Source: Kangiellaceae bacterium (GTDB taxonomy: Bacteria; Pseudomonadota; Gammaproteobacteria; Enterobacterales; Kangiellaceae). From it: a DNA stretch of 15,582 nucleotides. The translations under genes were made by a program, and so were the position numbers. A model generated the notes under the pieces. That model made no database searches. It saw nothing but the letters and a program-made list of their open reading frames with translations, and was not told the origin of the DNA. Positions within the stretch are counted from its first letter, which is position 1. Each line of letters starts with the position of its first letter. Shown here one piece after another: positions 6,193 to 13,334 of the stretch. The stretch is from the NCBI GenBank assembly GCA_030590405.1, contig JAUUYO010000049.1:1-15582 (forward strand). The letters run 5' to 3'.

Positions 6193-7236
6193 ATGACCAT
6201 AAAATTAACTGAATACAGCCATGGAGCCGGTTGCGGTTGCAAAATATCACCTGCAATCCTGGCAGAAATCGTCTCCACTAATTTACCTCAATTTTCCGAT
6301 CCATCTTTGTTAGTCGGCAACGAAACCAGCGATGATGCGGCAGTTTATGATTTGGGTAACGGCACTTCGATTATTAGCACCACCGATTTTTTTATGCCGA
6401 TTGTTGACGACCCGCATACTTTTGGCAGGATAGCCGCAACTAATGCCATCAGTGATATTTATGCGATGGGCGGCAAACCGATCATGGCAATTGCTATTCT
6501 GGGCTGGCCGATTGATAAACTTCCGGCCAGCGTTGCTCAGCAAGTGGTCGAAGGCGGTCGGGCTGCGTGTCGAGACGCCGGAATTTCATTGGCTGGCGGT
6601 CACAGCATTGATTCGCCGGAGCCTATTTTTGGTCTGGCCGTGACAGGCACCATCGACACCAGCAAAGTGCTGAGAAATTCAACCGCTACCAAGGGCTGTC
6701 AGCTATTTTTAACCAAACCGTTAGGCGTCGGCATATTGACCACCGCGCAAAAAAAGAAAATTTTACAGCAAGACGATCAAGATATTGCCGCGAATAGCAT
6801 GTGTCAGCTTAATGTTATCGGAAATCATTTTTCTGAACTGGACGGGGTAAAGGCCATGACCGATGTGACAGGATTCGGTTTGTTTGGTCATTTAGGTGAA
6901 ATCTGTAAAGCCAGTGGATTATCGGCTAGAATTAACATGGACAAAGTGCCGAGGATCCTTCAGGCAGAAAAATATCGACAACAAGGTGCAATACCCGGAG
7001 GCACTCATCGAAATTATGAAAGTTACTGCGCGACTATCGCCCGGCTAGACGAGTCTGAATTAACTGACATGCACAAGCACTATGGTTGTGACCCACAAAC
7101 CAGTGGCGGATTACTGGTTGCGGTCGAGCCTTTGGCGGTTGACTCTTTTTTGCAAAGTGCCAGCCAACAAGGTTTTGAGCTAGAGGTGTTTGGCGAGCTT
7201 GTTGAGCAAGCAAATAAGCTGATTTATGTCCTATAG
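6193..7236 (+). CDS. selD: Selenide, water dikinase (selenophosphate synthetase) SelD
   Basis: SelD makes selenophosphate from selenide and ATP, the selenium donor for selenocysteine and for tRNA 2-selenouridine. The 347-residue protein begins with the diagnostic Gly-rich loop SHGAGCGCK (9-17). The catalytic position, which is selenocysteine in some species, is Cys here (Cys14, Cys16), aligning with E. coli Cys17 and Cys19. Conserved Asp-rich and Gly-rich stretches of the PurM-like fold follow, including CDPQTSGGLL near the C-terminus. I chose the ATG at 6193 because the protein then aligns with the family start; an upstream ATG would add 32 unrelated residues overlapping the previous gene. 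It overlaps selU by 11 bases, so the pair is translationally linked. No selA, selB or tRNA-Sec is in the window. Confidence 0.95.
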   Translation: MTIKLTEYSHGAGCGCKISPAILAEIVSTNLPQFSDPSLLVGNETSDDAAVYDLGNGTSIISTTDFFMPIVDDPHTFGRIAATNAISDIYAMGGKPIMAIAILGWPIDKLPASVAQQVVEGGRAACRDAGISLAGGHSIDSPEPIFGLAVTGTIDTSKVLRNSTATKGCQLFLTKPLGVGILTTAQKKKILQQDDQDIAANSMCQLNVIGNHFSELDGVKAMTDVTGFGLFGHLGEICKASGLSARINMDKVPRILQAEKYRQQGAIPGGTHRNYESYCATIARLDESELTDMHKHYGCDPQTSGGLLVAVEPLAVDSFLQSASQQGFELEVFGELVEQANKLIYVL

Positions 7237-8338
7237 TATGACCGTTTTGACAAGAAAAAATTCTAAAAACTATCGTCAGATTTTTTTATCCGATGCGCCG
7301 ATGATTGACCTGCGAGCACCTTGTGAGTTTGAGCAAGGGGCTTTTCCTCACGCAATTAATTTGCCGCTGATGAATGATGATGAAAGAAAACAGGTCGGGA
7401 TCTGTTATAAACAAAATGGTCAGGATAGCGCGCTCGCGCTTGGTCATCAACTGGTCTGTGGGACGAGTAAACAAGCTCGGGTTAACGGTTGGAAACAGTT
7501 TGCCCAATTGAGTCTGGACAAAGGGTTTATTTATTGTTTCAGAGGCGGGCTTCGCTCAAGAACTAGTCAAAAATGGCTTGTCGATGCCGGTATTGAATTG
7601 CCGTTGATCGAAGGCGGTTATAAGGCAATGAGGAGCTTTCTGATCGCCGAAACTGAAAGACTGGTCGCTTGTTCTCATATCCATATTGTCGCCGGTCTTA
7701 CTGGCAGCGGTAAGACCGACTTTCTTTTAAAGCAAGTCAATAGCATTGATTTGGAAGCCTTGGCAAATCATCGAGGTTCAAGCTTTGGCAAGCGGATCAG
7801 TCCGCAACCAAACCAGATAAATTTTGAAAATAATTTAGCCATTCAGTTGATAAAACATGAAAACGACAACAAGTCTTTTTTACTGTTGGAAGATGAAGGT
7901 CGGTTGATTGGTGCCAGGTCACTTCCTCTGATATTGAAAAACAAAATGGACCAATCACCGCTGATCATGATTGAAGAATGCTTTGACTTCAGGGTGGAGC
8001 AAATCTTCAAGGATTACGTGACTAAGATGATTAGCGAATTTGAAAATGCTTTTGCTGAAAATGCCTTAGACGAATATCGTGAATTCTTAATCCACTCGAC
8101 AAAAAAAATCAAAAAACGATTAGGCGGGGTTGGCCTGAGTGAAATGCTGACTTTGATCGAGCGAGCCATAGAGAGTCAACAAAAAACGGGTAACCTCAGT
8201 CAACATCGGGACTGGATTGTCTATTTGCTTGAAAAATACTACGATCCGATGTATGCATTTCAAATGGCTAAAAAACAACAGAGGATCAAGTTTACCGGAA
8301 ATACCACTGAAGTGGCGCAATATATCCAGGCAATATAA
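7226..8338 (+). CDS. selU: tRNA 2-selenouridine synthase SelU (MnmH)
   Basis: SelU replaces sulfur of the wobble 2-thiouridine (position 34 of Lys, Glu and Gln tRNAs) with selenium, via a geranylated intermediate, using selenophosphate from SelD. Of 370 residues, the N-terminal rhodanese-like domain (about 20-140) includes DAPMIDLRAP and the active-site loop CFRGGLRS with Cys104, equivalent to E. coli Cys97. The C-terminal P-loop domain has Walker A GLTGSGKT (157-164) and conserved LEALANHRGSSFG (176-188). The ending EKYYDPMYAFQ is typical. The start at 7226 overlaps selD; an ATG at 7238 is an alternative, and neither has a strong ribosome binding site, as expected for coupled translation. 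Pairing with selD supports the function. Confidence 0.95.
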   Translation: MSYSMTVLTRKNSKNYRQIFLSDAPMIDLRAPCEFEQGAFPHAINLPLMNDDERKQVGICYKQNGQDSALALGHQLVCGTSKQARVNGWKQFAQLSLDKGFIYCFRGGLRSRTSQKWLVDAGIELPLIEGGYKAMRSFLIAETERLVACSHIHIVAGLTGSGKTDFLLKQVNSIDLEALANHRGSSFGKRISPQPNQINFENNLAIQLIKHENDNKSFLLLEDEGRLIGARSLPLILKNKMDQSPLIMIEECFDFRVEQIFKDYVTKMISEFENAFAENALDEYREFLIHSTKKIKKRLGGVGLSEMLTLIERAIESQQKTGNLSQHRDWIVYLLEKYYDPMYAFQMAKKQQRIKFTGNTTEVAQYIQAI

Positions 8339-8365
8339 AGTGACAATCAAAAAAGAAAAAGTCTT

Positions 8366-8417
8366 TTCACAAGTGTGATCTGGTATCTTCACAAGCATTT
8401 CGGATATAGTGTAATAT
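8366..8417 (+). promoter_or_regulatory. Candidate promoter and repeated motif upstream of the cNMP-binding gene
   Basis: TTCACAAG occurs twice, at 8366-8373 and 8388-8395. The 22-base offset is about two helical turns, so both copies face the same side of the DNA. The first copy sits in a 12-base dyad (TCACA-AG-TGTGA, 8367-8378). The second supplies a possible -35 (TTCACA) with TAATAT (8412-8417) as -10 at 18 bases spacing; TATAGT (8405-8410) is another -10 candidate. An AAAGGA site precedes the start at 8476. The repeat is seen; the promoter and operator roles are inferred. Confidence 0.3.
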
Positions 8418-8475
8418 ACGGATGAGAATAACTTGAAGCACAAAGACAGGCATAGAGAAAAAGGAAATAAACGCC

Positions 8476-9267
8476 ATGATCAGTGTCAACGAACAAAAAA
8501 CAGTATTTTCTTCAATTAATCGCGAGCTTTATTTAAAGTCATCGACCTTCTTTGACAAACTCAAACAACAAGGCAGTCTGCTGTTAGAATTATCAACTTC
8601 GGATATTCAAACTAAAGGTTTTGACCCGAAAAACATCTATTTTCTCAAAGACGGTAATGTCACGGTTGAATACGATAGTAAAGAAATCTTCATTTATGAA
8701 AGTGGGGATATCATTTTGCCTTATACCGCCGAAGAGTACCAAGAGGCCAGCATTTATTATTCGGTAATGTCCGATGTACAAATTTTTAGCCTCTCACTGG
8801 AAGCGCTTTTTGCCGCAATGACTAAAGATACTTCGCTGATGGCATTATGGTTTACCATTAGCAGCATAAGTCAGCTACAACTCAATCAGATGATAGGCGT
8901 ATTGACCCAAAAAGAAGAAAGAGCCAACCCTGGTTTTGGTCGATATAAAGCCGGCATGGAAATTATCAAAGAAGGGGACGATGCCGATTATGTTTATTCG
9001 GTGAGCGAAGGCATTGCGGTTGCAATCCATAACGGCGTTGAAGTGGGTGAGATACATCAAGATGAAATTTTTGGCGCGATTGCGGTGCTGACCGATCAAA
9101 AACGTACCGCCAGCGTGGTGGCAAAAACTAACTGTACGCTGCTTATGGTACATAAAGATGAATTTTCAAAAATGGTGCATTCGCATCCTAAATTATTCCT
9201 CAATATTTTAAGTAGTCTTGCGGAAAAAATCACCTCGCTTAATAAAAAAGTGAGCACTCAGAATTAA
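8476..9267 (+). CDS. Tandem cyclic-nucleotide-binding-domain protein without DNA-binding domain
   Basis: This 263-residue protein consists of two cupin-type cNMP-binding (Crp/PKA-like) domains. The first (about 35-125) is degenerate. The second (about 150-235) is clear, with YVYSVSEGIAVAI and a phosphate-binding cassette DEIFGAIAVLTDQKRTASVV (196-215). The Arg210-Thr-Ala-Ser cassette that holds the cyclic phosphate is intact, but the usual Glu after FG, which contacts the ribose, is Ala201, so ligand preference may be altered or lost. No helix-turn-helix follows; the chain ends about 28 residues after the domain. It is therefore not a Crp-type transcription factor but more likely a sensor or regulatory subunit acting by protein contact, with no signal peptide or membrane helix. 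It stands alone after selU, with its own ribosome binding site. Confidence 0.8.
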   Translation: MISVNEQKTVFSSINRELYLKSSTFFDKLKQQGSLLLELSTSDIQTKGFDPKNIYFLKDGNVTVEYDSKEIFIYESGDIILPYTAEEYQEASIYYSVMSDVQIFSLSLEALFAAMTKDTSLMALWFTISSISQLQLNQMIGVLTQKEERANPGFGRYKAGMEIIKEGDDADYVYSVSEGIAVAIHNGVEVGEIHQDEIFGAIAVLTDQKRTASVVAKTNCTLLMVHKDEFSKMVHSHPKLFLNILSSLAEKITSLNKKVSTQN

Positions 9268-9285
9268 TCTTGATTTAAAAAAGTC

Positions 9286-10053
9286 TTATTTTTCTACCGG
9301 CTTAACAAACCGAAATGCAAATCGATCTTGTTTGCCCTTGATTGAGCGCCATGATTGATTGATATCGTCATTCGGGTTTCTTAATGCCTGAGAGGCTTCA
9401 TCGAACTTAAAACCAGCCGAAATGATTTTTTGTTTGACATAGTTTTCTCCAATCCGGTGAAGTTTTCGAGTATTAGTTAATCCTGAATCTGGCGCTGCGG
9501 CATTGTCTAAAATAACAAAATAGCCACCAGGTTTAAGTAGTGCAAAAATATTGTTAAGAAATTCACCCTGATCGATGCGAGTATTCATCATAATGTCGTG
9601 CAGAGCGAAAAAAATAATAACCACGTCAACCTCACCTTTCTTAACGAAATTTTCTTCCAGAACTTCCGGTAACTGATAGAGTTTATGTCGTCTTAACGCG
9701 GTTATATTGGAAAGACGGCCGTTTGCTATCCGCGAGGGCGAAAGGGTTTCTGCATAAATATGGCCTTTATCGCCAATTATTCTGGAGATTAATTCGGTGG
9801 TATAGCCGCCACCTGCTCCGATCTCCAAAACTTTAGCGCCGGGAACTATTTTTGAAAAGGGTAGTATTATTAGTGGTTTTCTTGAATTGTCTTTGGAACG
9901 ATCTGCAACCGGTCTATCGGAGTGGTCTATTGCTATTTGATAAATAGATGTTTCTGCTAATAAAGAAGCGGAACTAAACAAGTAAAAGATAAATGTTAGA
10001 TTCAAAAAATAACTGATATGACGACATGTTGGGGTATTTTTGATTTTCTGCAT
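9286..10053 (-). CDS. Class I SAM-dependent methyltransferase with N-terminal signal sequence
   Basis: The 255-residue protein has a Rossmann-type methyltransferase core: motif I VLEIGAGGG (75-83), an acidic residue after the next strand (Glu102), a motif IV-like region VDVVIIFFALHD (142-153) and LLKPGGYFVILD (172-183). The first ~34 residues form a basic stretch, a hydrophobic core (about 15-33) and an LLA/E junction, which reads as a Sec signal peptide or an uncleaved anchor. The enzyme would then lie outside the cytoplasm, where SAM is not known to be abundant. Similar predicted-exported methyltransferases occur in other proteobacteria; the substrate is unknown. It converges with the cNMP-binding gene 18 bases away and is preceded by a 172-base spacer, so it is probably a single-gene unit. 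Confidence 0.75.
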   Translation of the reverse strand: MQKIKNTPTCRHISYFLNLTFIFYLFSSASLLAETSIYQIAIDHSDRPVADRSKDNSRKPLIILPFSKIVPGAKVLEIGAGGGYTTELISRIIGDKGHIYAETLSPSRIANGRLSNITALRRHKLYQLPEVLEENFVKKGEVDVVIIFFALHDIMMNTRIDQGEFLNNIFALLKPGGYFVILDNAAAPDSGLTNTRKLHRIGENYVKQKIISAGFKFDEASQALRNPNDDINQSWRSIKGKQDRFAFRFVKPVEK

Positions 10054-10165
10054 AAGTTTCTCACTCGGTAAACCAGGGGCTATTTAGCGCATTTTATGTT
10101 TAGCAAACAAACGATACCACTTGTTGAAGTTAAGTGTTTTCAAACCAACTGGTTCTCGGTTGAAC

Positions 10166-10200
10166 AGCAATAGACAATGAAGAGGCTAAAGTCTATTGCT
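10166..10200. repeat. Perfect 10-bp inverted repeat between the methyltransferase gene and purC
   Basis: AGCAATAGAC (10166-10175) and GTCTATTGCT (10191-10200) are exact complements around a 15-base loop. It begins 25 bases past the purC stop on the purC strand. The stem is long, but no T-run follows on either strand, so it is not a standard Rho-independent terminator. It may be a 3'-end stabilising stem, a Rho-associated structure or a protein-binding dyad. Confidence 0.45.
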
Positions 10201-10225
10201 CGTTTATCCATTGGAATAACGGGTT

Positions 10226-11329
10226 CTAATCAACCAGTTGATAGCTTTCTTTAAGAGCTTTTAATATTTCAGCTTTTGGATTTTCAGAAATATGAATTTT
10301 TGTGCCAATGATTTTTTCTGCAATGCCGACATAAGTATTTGAGATCTTCATTAAAACATCTTCTGGCAATGCGTTGCCTGTGGCCAATGCTTGTCTTTCT
10401 GGCATGCGTTCTTTATTGAGTAAAATATCCGGTTCGGGAAAATGGTTAAGCAATAATTGCCTGAAGTCTTCTTTTGAGTTTTCAACCACTTTGCCTGCTT
10501 TATAAGCTTCGCCATCCCAAATCCTGGAAGAATCCGGGGTACCCACCTCATCCATATAGATGAGCTTATCATCACCATTTTTATCTTTGACATAACCAAA
10601 TTCAAATTTGGTATCAACAAAAATTTGTCCAATATCGGCAAGCGCTTTGTCGATTACCGCAAATCCTTCAGCCAGTAATTTTTCATACAGATTGATGTCT
10701 GATTTTTGCTTAAAATTAAACGCCTGATAATTATCTTCAATATTTTGTCGGGTGATATTCACATCATCAGCCTCTGGCACGCCGGGAATGTTTTTTAGAA
10801 TGCCTTTGGTCGAAGGGGTCATCAGCAGTTCTGGCAGTCGCTGATCTTTTTGCAGATCATCGGCGATTTGAATGCCACAAAATTCCCGTTCACCATTTTG
10901 ATAGGCTCGCCACATAGAACCGGTAATATATTGCCGACAAATGGCCTCAATCATCACTGATTTGGCTTTTTGCACAATCCACACCAATGGGTGGGGAATA
11001 TCCAGAATATGGCTGTCAGCCAATCCTTGCTCTTTAAACAGTTTAAACCAGTGATTGGAGATCGCGTTGAGCGCAGCGCCTTTACCGGGAACTCCATTCA
11101 TGCCGCCTTGACCATGCCAGATACAATCAAAGGCGGAGATCCGGTCACTGATGACCATAATAGCTAACGGAGCATCGGGTGGTACATCGTAGCCTTTTTC
11201 TTCGATCAGCCGCTTGCTATCGGTATCGGTCAACCAATAGACGGAGCGGACTTTGCCGCTATGCACCGGTTTGTCGGTGCGGATGGGTAAATCATCGTTA
11301 ACTGCTAATACTTTATCTGCGAGGCTCAT
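10226..11329 (-). CDS. purC: Phosphoribosylaminoimidazole-succinocarboxamide (SAICAR) synthase, long form
   Basis: This enzyme ligates aspartate to CAIR using ATP, the eighth step from PRPP in de novo purine synthesis. It has 367 residues, matching the long-form PurC of Vibrio and Shewanella rather than the ~237-residue E. coli enzyme. Visible family motifs are HSGKVRSVYWL (23-33) in the nucleotide-binding N-domain, the SDRISAFD loop, the catalytic-region FVDTKFEFG and DEVGTPDSSRIW. A clear AGGAAACAAA precedes the ATG. Rubredoxin lies upstream on the same strand after 149 bases containing a palindromic repeat. I see no PurR box (ACGCAAACGTTTGCGT) upstream. Confidence 0.95.
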   Translation of the reverse strand: MSLADKVLAVNDDLPIRTDKPVHSGKVRSVYWLTDTDSKRLIEEKGYDVPPDAPLAIMVISDRISAFDCIWHGQGGMNGVPGKGAALNAISNHWFKLFKEQGLADSHILDIPHPLVWIVQKAKSVMIEAICRQYITGSMWRAYQNGEREFCGIQIADDLQKDQRLPELLMTPSTKGILKNIPGVPEADDVNITRQNIEDNYQAFNFKQKSDINLYEKLLAEGFAVIDKALADIGQIFVDTKFEFGYVKDKNGDDKLIYMDEVGTPDSSRIWDGEAYKAGKVVENSKEDFRQLLLNHFPEPDILLNKERMPERQALATGNALPEDVLMKISNTYVGIAEKIIGTKIHISENPKAEILKALKESYQLVD

Positions 11330-11430
11330 TTTGTTTCCTATTGCCTGGTGTGTATTACATATTCAGAATGTAGGTATATGGATTAGGTCGTCTTTTTGAC
11401 CATCATCCGGCGTAAAACTTAAACTGCAAT

Positions 11431-11476
11431 GGTGTATTACGAACTAATAACACTCTAATACACCCTACGAACTAAT
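11431..11476. repeat. REP-like palindrome plus direct repeat between rubredoxin and purC
   Basis: GGTGTATTA (11431-11439) and TAATACACC (11456-11464) form a perfect 9-base inverted repeat around 16 bases. The decamer ACGAACTAAT occurs twice, at 11439-11448 and 11467-11476, 28 bases apart. Read on the minus strand the unit begins GTAGGGTGTATTAG and closes CGTAATACACC. That layout resembles the widespread GTAGGGTGxxTTAGCG...CGTAAxxCACC class of dispersed intergenic palindromes. Pairing and repeats are seen; membership of that class is recalled from general knowledge, and only one copy is in this window. Confidence 0.55.
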
Positions 11477-11478
11477 GG

Positions 11479-11643
11479 CTAAATCTCAATCATCTCAAAA
11501 TCTTCTTTACCAACACCGCATTCGGGGCAAAGCCAGTCATCTGGAACATCGAGCCACTTAGTGCCCGGCGTAATGCCATCTTCCGGCCAACCTTTTTGTT
11601 CATCATAGATCCAACCGCAAACGATGCATTCCCACTTCTTCAT
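11479..11643 (-). CDS. Rubredoxin
   Basis: This 54-residue one-electron carrier binds a single iron by four cysteines. The two knuckles are CIVCG (6-10) and CPECG (39-43), giving Cys6, Cys9, Cys39 and Cys42, with the usual aromatic and acidic core around WIYDE, GWPEDGITPGT and WLDVPDDW. The start is the only suitable ATG and gives the standard MKKWECIVCG opening. Rubredoxins act in the cytoplasm, for example with alkane hydroxylases, rubredoxin reductase or oxygen-stress enzymes; no reductase gene is adjacent. The gene diverges from ubiC across an AT-rich 182-base region, a neighbourhood also seen in Pseudomonas, where rubredoxin genes lie near ubiC-ubiA. Confidence 0.95.
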   Translation of the reverse strand: MKKWECIVCGWIYDEQKGWPEDGITPGTKWLDVPDDWLCPECGVGKEDFEMIEI

Positions 11644-11761
11644 AAATTCACTCTTTTGTACGATTTATCGTCATTCTTTTTAGAAAGGCGCTATTTTACT
11701 ACATGGCGCATCGATTTAAACACTATATTATAAATTTTAAATCCGATTTTATATTTTTCAA

Positions 11762-11790
11762 TTCGTACCAACAGAGGTATTTGCTATACT
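11762..11790 (+). promoter_or_regulatory. Extended -10 promoter of ubiC-ubiA
   Basis: TGCTATACT (11782-11790) is a near-consensus extended -10 element (TG-N-TATACT). The hexamer 17 bases upstream (TTCGTA, 11762-11767) is a weak -35, as is common when the TG extension is present. Transcription would start near 11797, leaving about 29 bases before the TTG start of ubiC. Confidence 0.6.
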
Positions 11791-11825
11791 GCCCCTAAAA
11801 TACGATATTAACAAAGAGTTTTCGA

Positions 11826-12326
11826 TTGAAGGGCAATTGCTTAGCATTATTAACTGAAACAGGGAGTCTGACCGATTTGATGACCCGCCTGATAGGGCAA
11901 GTACCGCGACTCAGCTGTCTTTCTGAAGGTAAGGATTATCCGAGTCCGCTCGAAAGGCAAATGCTAAATATCGAGCCGAGAGCCTATGCTCATATCAGGG
12001 AAATCACCATGGGTACGTCAGATAAACAATGGTTGTTTGCTCGTACCGTGATCCCTTTGGCAACCCTTAGAGGCAATGCCAAACGGCTGGCAAGAATGGA
12101 CAAAACCCCCTTAGGTAAAATATTGTTTGGTCGGACATATGCGACGCGTAAAAATATGCAGTTGGATTTGATGACGCCGGATCAACCAAGCCAGGTTAAG
12201 TTTGGCATACCGCAGGATTTTCCTCTGTGGCGAAGACGCTCCATTTTTGAGCTTGCCAGCGGTCCTATGATTATTAGCGAAATATTTTTACCCGATTGCC
12301 CGATATATTGTATTGCCGATGAATAA
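11826..12326 (+). CDS. ubiC: Chorismate lyase UbiC
   Basis: UbiC cleaves chorismate to 4-hydroxybenzoate and pyruvate, the first committed step of ubiquinone synthesis, in the cytoplasm. Its 166 residues match the family's usual length (165 in E. coli). Conserved positions align: Arg73 in FARTVIPLATL (E. coli Arg76), KTPLGKILF (93-101), WRRRS (135-139) and Glu152 in ISEIFLP (E. coli Glu155). The start is a TTG: no ATG lies in frame upstream before a stop at 11796, and AAGAG sits seven bases before this TTG. It overlaps ubiA by 8 bases, so the two are translationally coupled, and an extended -10 promoter lies 36 bases upstream. Confidence 0.9.
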   Translation: MKGNCLALLTETGSLTDLMTRLIGQVPRLSCLSEGKDYPSPLERQMLNIEPRAYAHIREITMGTSDKQWLFARTVIPLATLRGNAKRLARMDKTPLGKILFGRTYATRKNMQLDLMTPDQPSQVKFGIPQDFPLWRRRSIFELASGPMIISEIFLPDCPIYCIADE

Positions 12327-13296
12327 TCACAAAAAGAAAGCCTGTTTCTCGCAAATGATAAAACACTCATTGAGTCAATTGAGCGGCTCGGTTAATTTAT
12401 CCCGACTCAGCCAATATCTCCGCTTCAGCCCCTTATGGCAATACAGGCTTGTCCAATACGGATTGTTAATGCGGATTGATAAACCGATTGGTAGCCTTTT
12501 ATTGTTATGGCCGACCTTTTGGGCATTGTGGCTAGCTTCTGATCGATTTCCCGATGCTCAGCTTATTTTGATTTTTGCTTGCGGAGTATTTTTAATGCGC
12601 TCGGCAGGTTGTGTGATCAACGATTATGCTGACAGAAATATCGACGGCGAAGTCGCTCGAACCAAGCAGCGACCTTTGGCAGTTCGCAAAGTCACCGAAA
12701 AAGAAGCTTTGATTTTGTTTGTCGTATTAGCGCTAGTGGCCTTTGGTTTAGTCTTATTGTTAAATACCTTATCGGTCATCTTATCTTTTGTCGCTTTGGC
12801 GATTGCGACTATTTATCCCTTTATGAAAAGGGTCACTTACTTTCCCCAGGTGGTATTAGGTATGGCATTTTCGATGGCTATCCCGATGGCCTTTGCGGCA
12901 GTCCAAAATGAAATTCCTAATACCGCCTGGTTACTTTATATCACTAATTTACTTTGGGTTTTGGCCTACGATACTTTATACGGTATGGTTGATAAAAAAG
13001 ATGATTTAAAAATTGGCATTAAATCGACCGCCATTTTCTTTGGTGAGGCTGATTTGCATATTACCGCGATGATCCAAATGATGTTTCTATTTGGCATGCT
13101 GTTGGTTGGATCGCAATTTGACCTGAATGGTTACTATTATTTCAGCCTACTGATCGCTGCAGTACTGATTGGCTGGCAGATCTATTCTTGTCGAAATTAT
13201 CAACCGCAAAAATGTTTTAACGCTTTTCTAAATAATAATTGGGTCGGTTTAGTGGTTTTTTGTGGTATTCTGCTAGCTAGACTGACGGGTGAGTAG
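12319..13296 (+). CDS. ubiA: 4-hydroxybenzoate polyprenyltransferase UbiA
   Basis: This inner-membrane prenyltransferase attaches the polyprenyl tail to the 4-hydroxybenzoate made by UbiC. The 325-residue protein has the two Asp-rich, Mg-diphosphate-binding motifs: NDYADRNID (101-109) and YDTLYGMVDKKDD (217-229), the latter followed by KIGIKSTA. Between and after them are the hydrophobic helices of the UbiA fold. About 35-40 extra N-terminal residues, many of them polar or basic, precede the point where E. coli UbiA (290 residues) aligns (LMRIDKPIG). The ATG at 12319 overlaps the ubiC stop (ATGAATAA); an internal Met at 12355 is an alternative that would shorten the extension. Confidence 0.93.
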   Translation: MNNHKKKACFSQMIKHSLSQLSGSVNLSRLSQYLRFSPLWQYRLVQYGLLMRIDKPIGSLLLLWPTFWALWLASDRFPDAQLILIFACGVFLMRSAGCVINDYADRNIDGEVARTKQRPLAVRKVTEKEALILFVVLALVAFGLVLLLNTLSVILSFVALAIATIYPFMKRVTYFPQVVLGMAFSMAIPMAFAAVQNEIPNTAWLLYITNLLWVLAYDTLYGMVDKKDDLKIGIKSTAIFFGEADLHITAMIQMMFLFGMLLVGSQFDLNGYYYFSLLIAAVLIGWQIYSCRNYQPQKCFNAFLNNNWVGLVVFCGILLARLTGE

Positions 13297-13334
13297 TTTA
13301 GCGAATTAATCTGAGTTTGATGAAGGAGACTCAT

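Noticed and set aside
8374..8393. Crp-like site TGTGA...TCACA before the cNMP-binding gene
   Set aside because: The half-sites are separated by ten bases rather than the six required for Crp.
8120..8443. 107-codon minus-strand frame opposite the end of selU
   Set aside because: Shadow of selU; no domain and no promoter or ribosome binding site on that strand.
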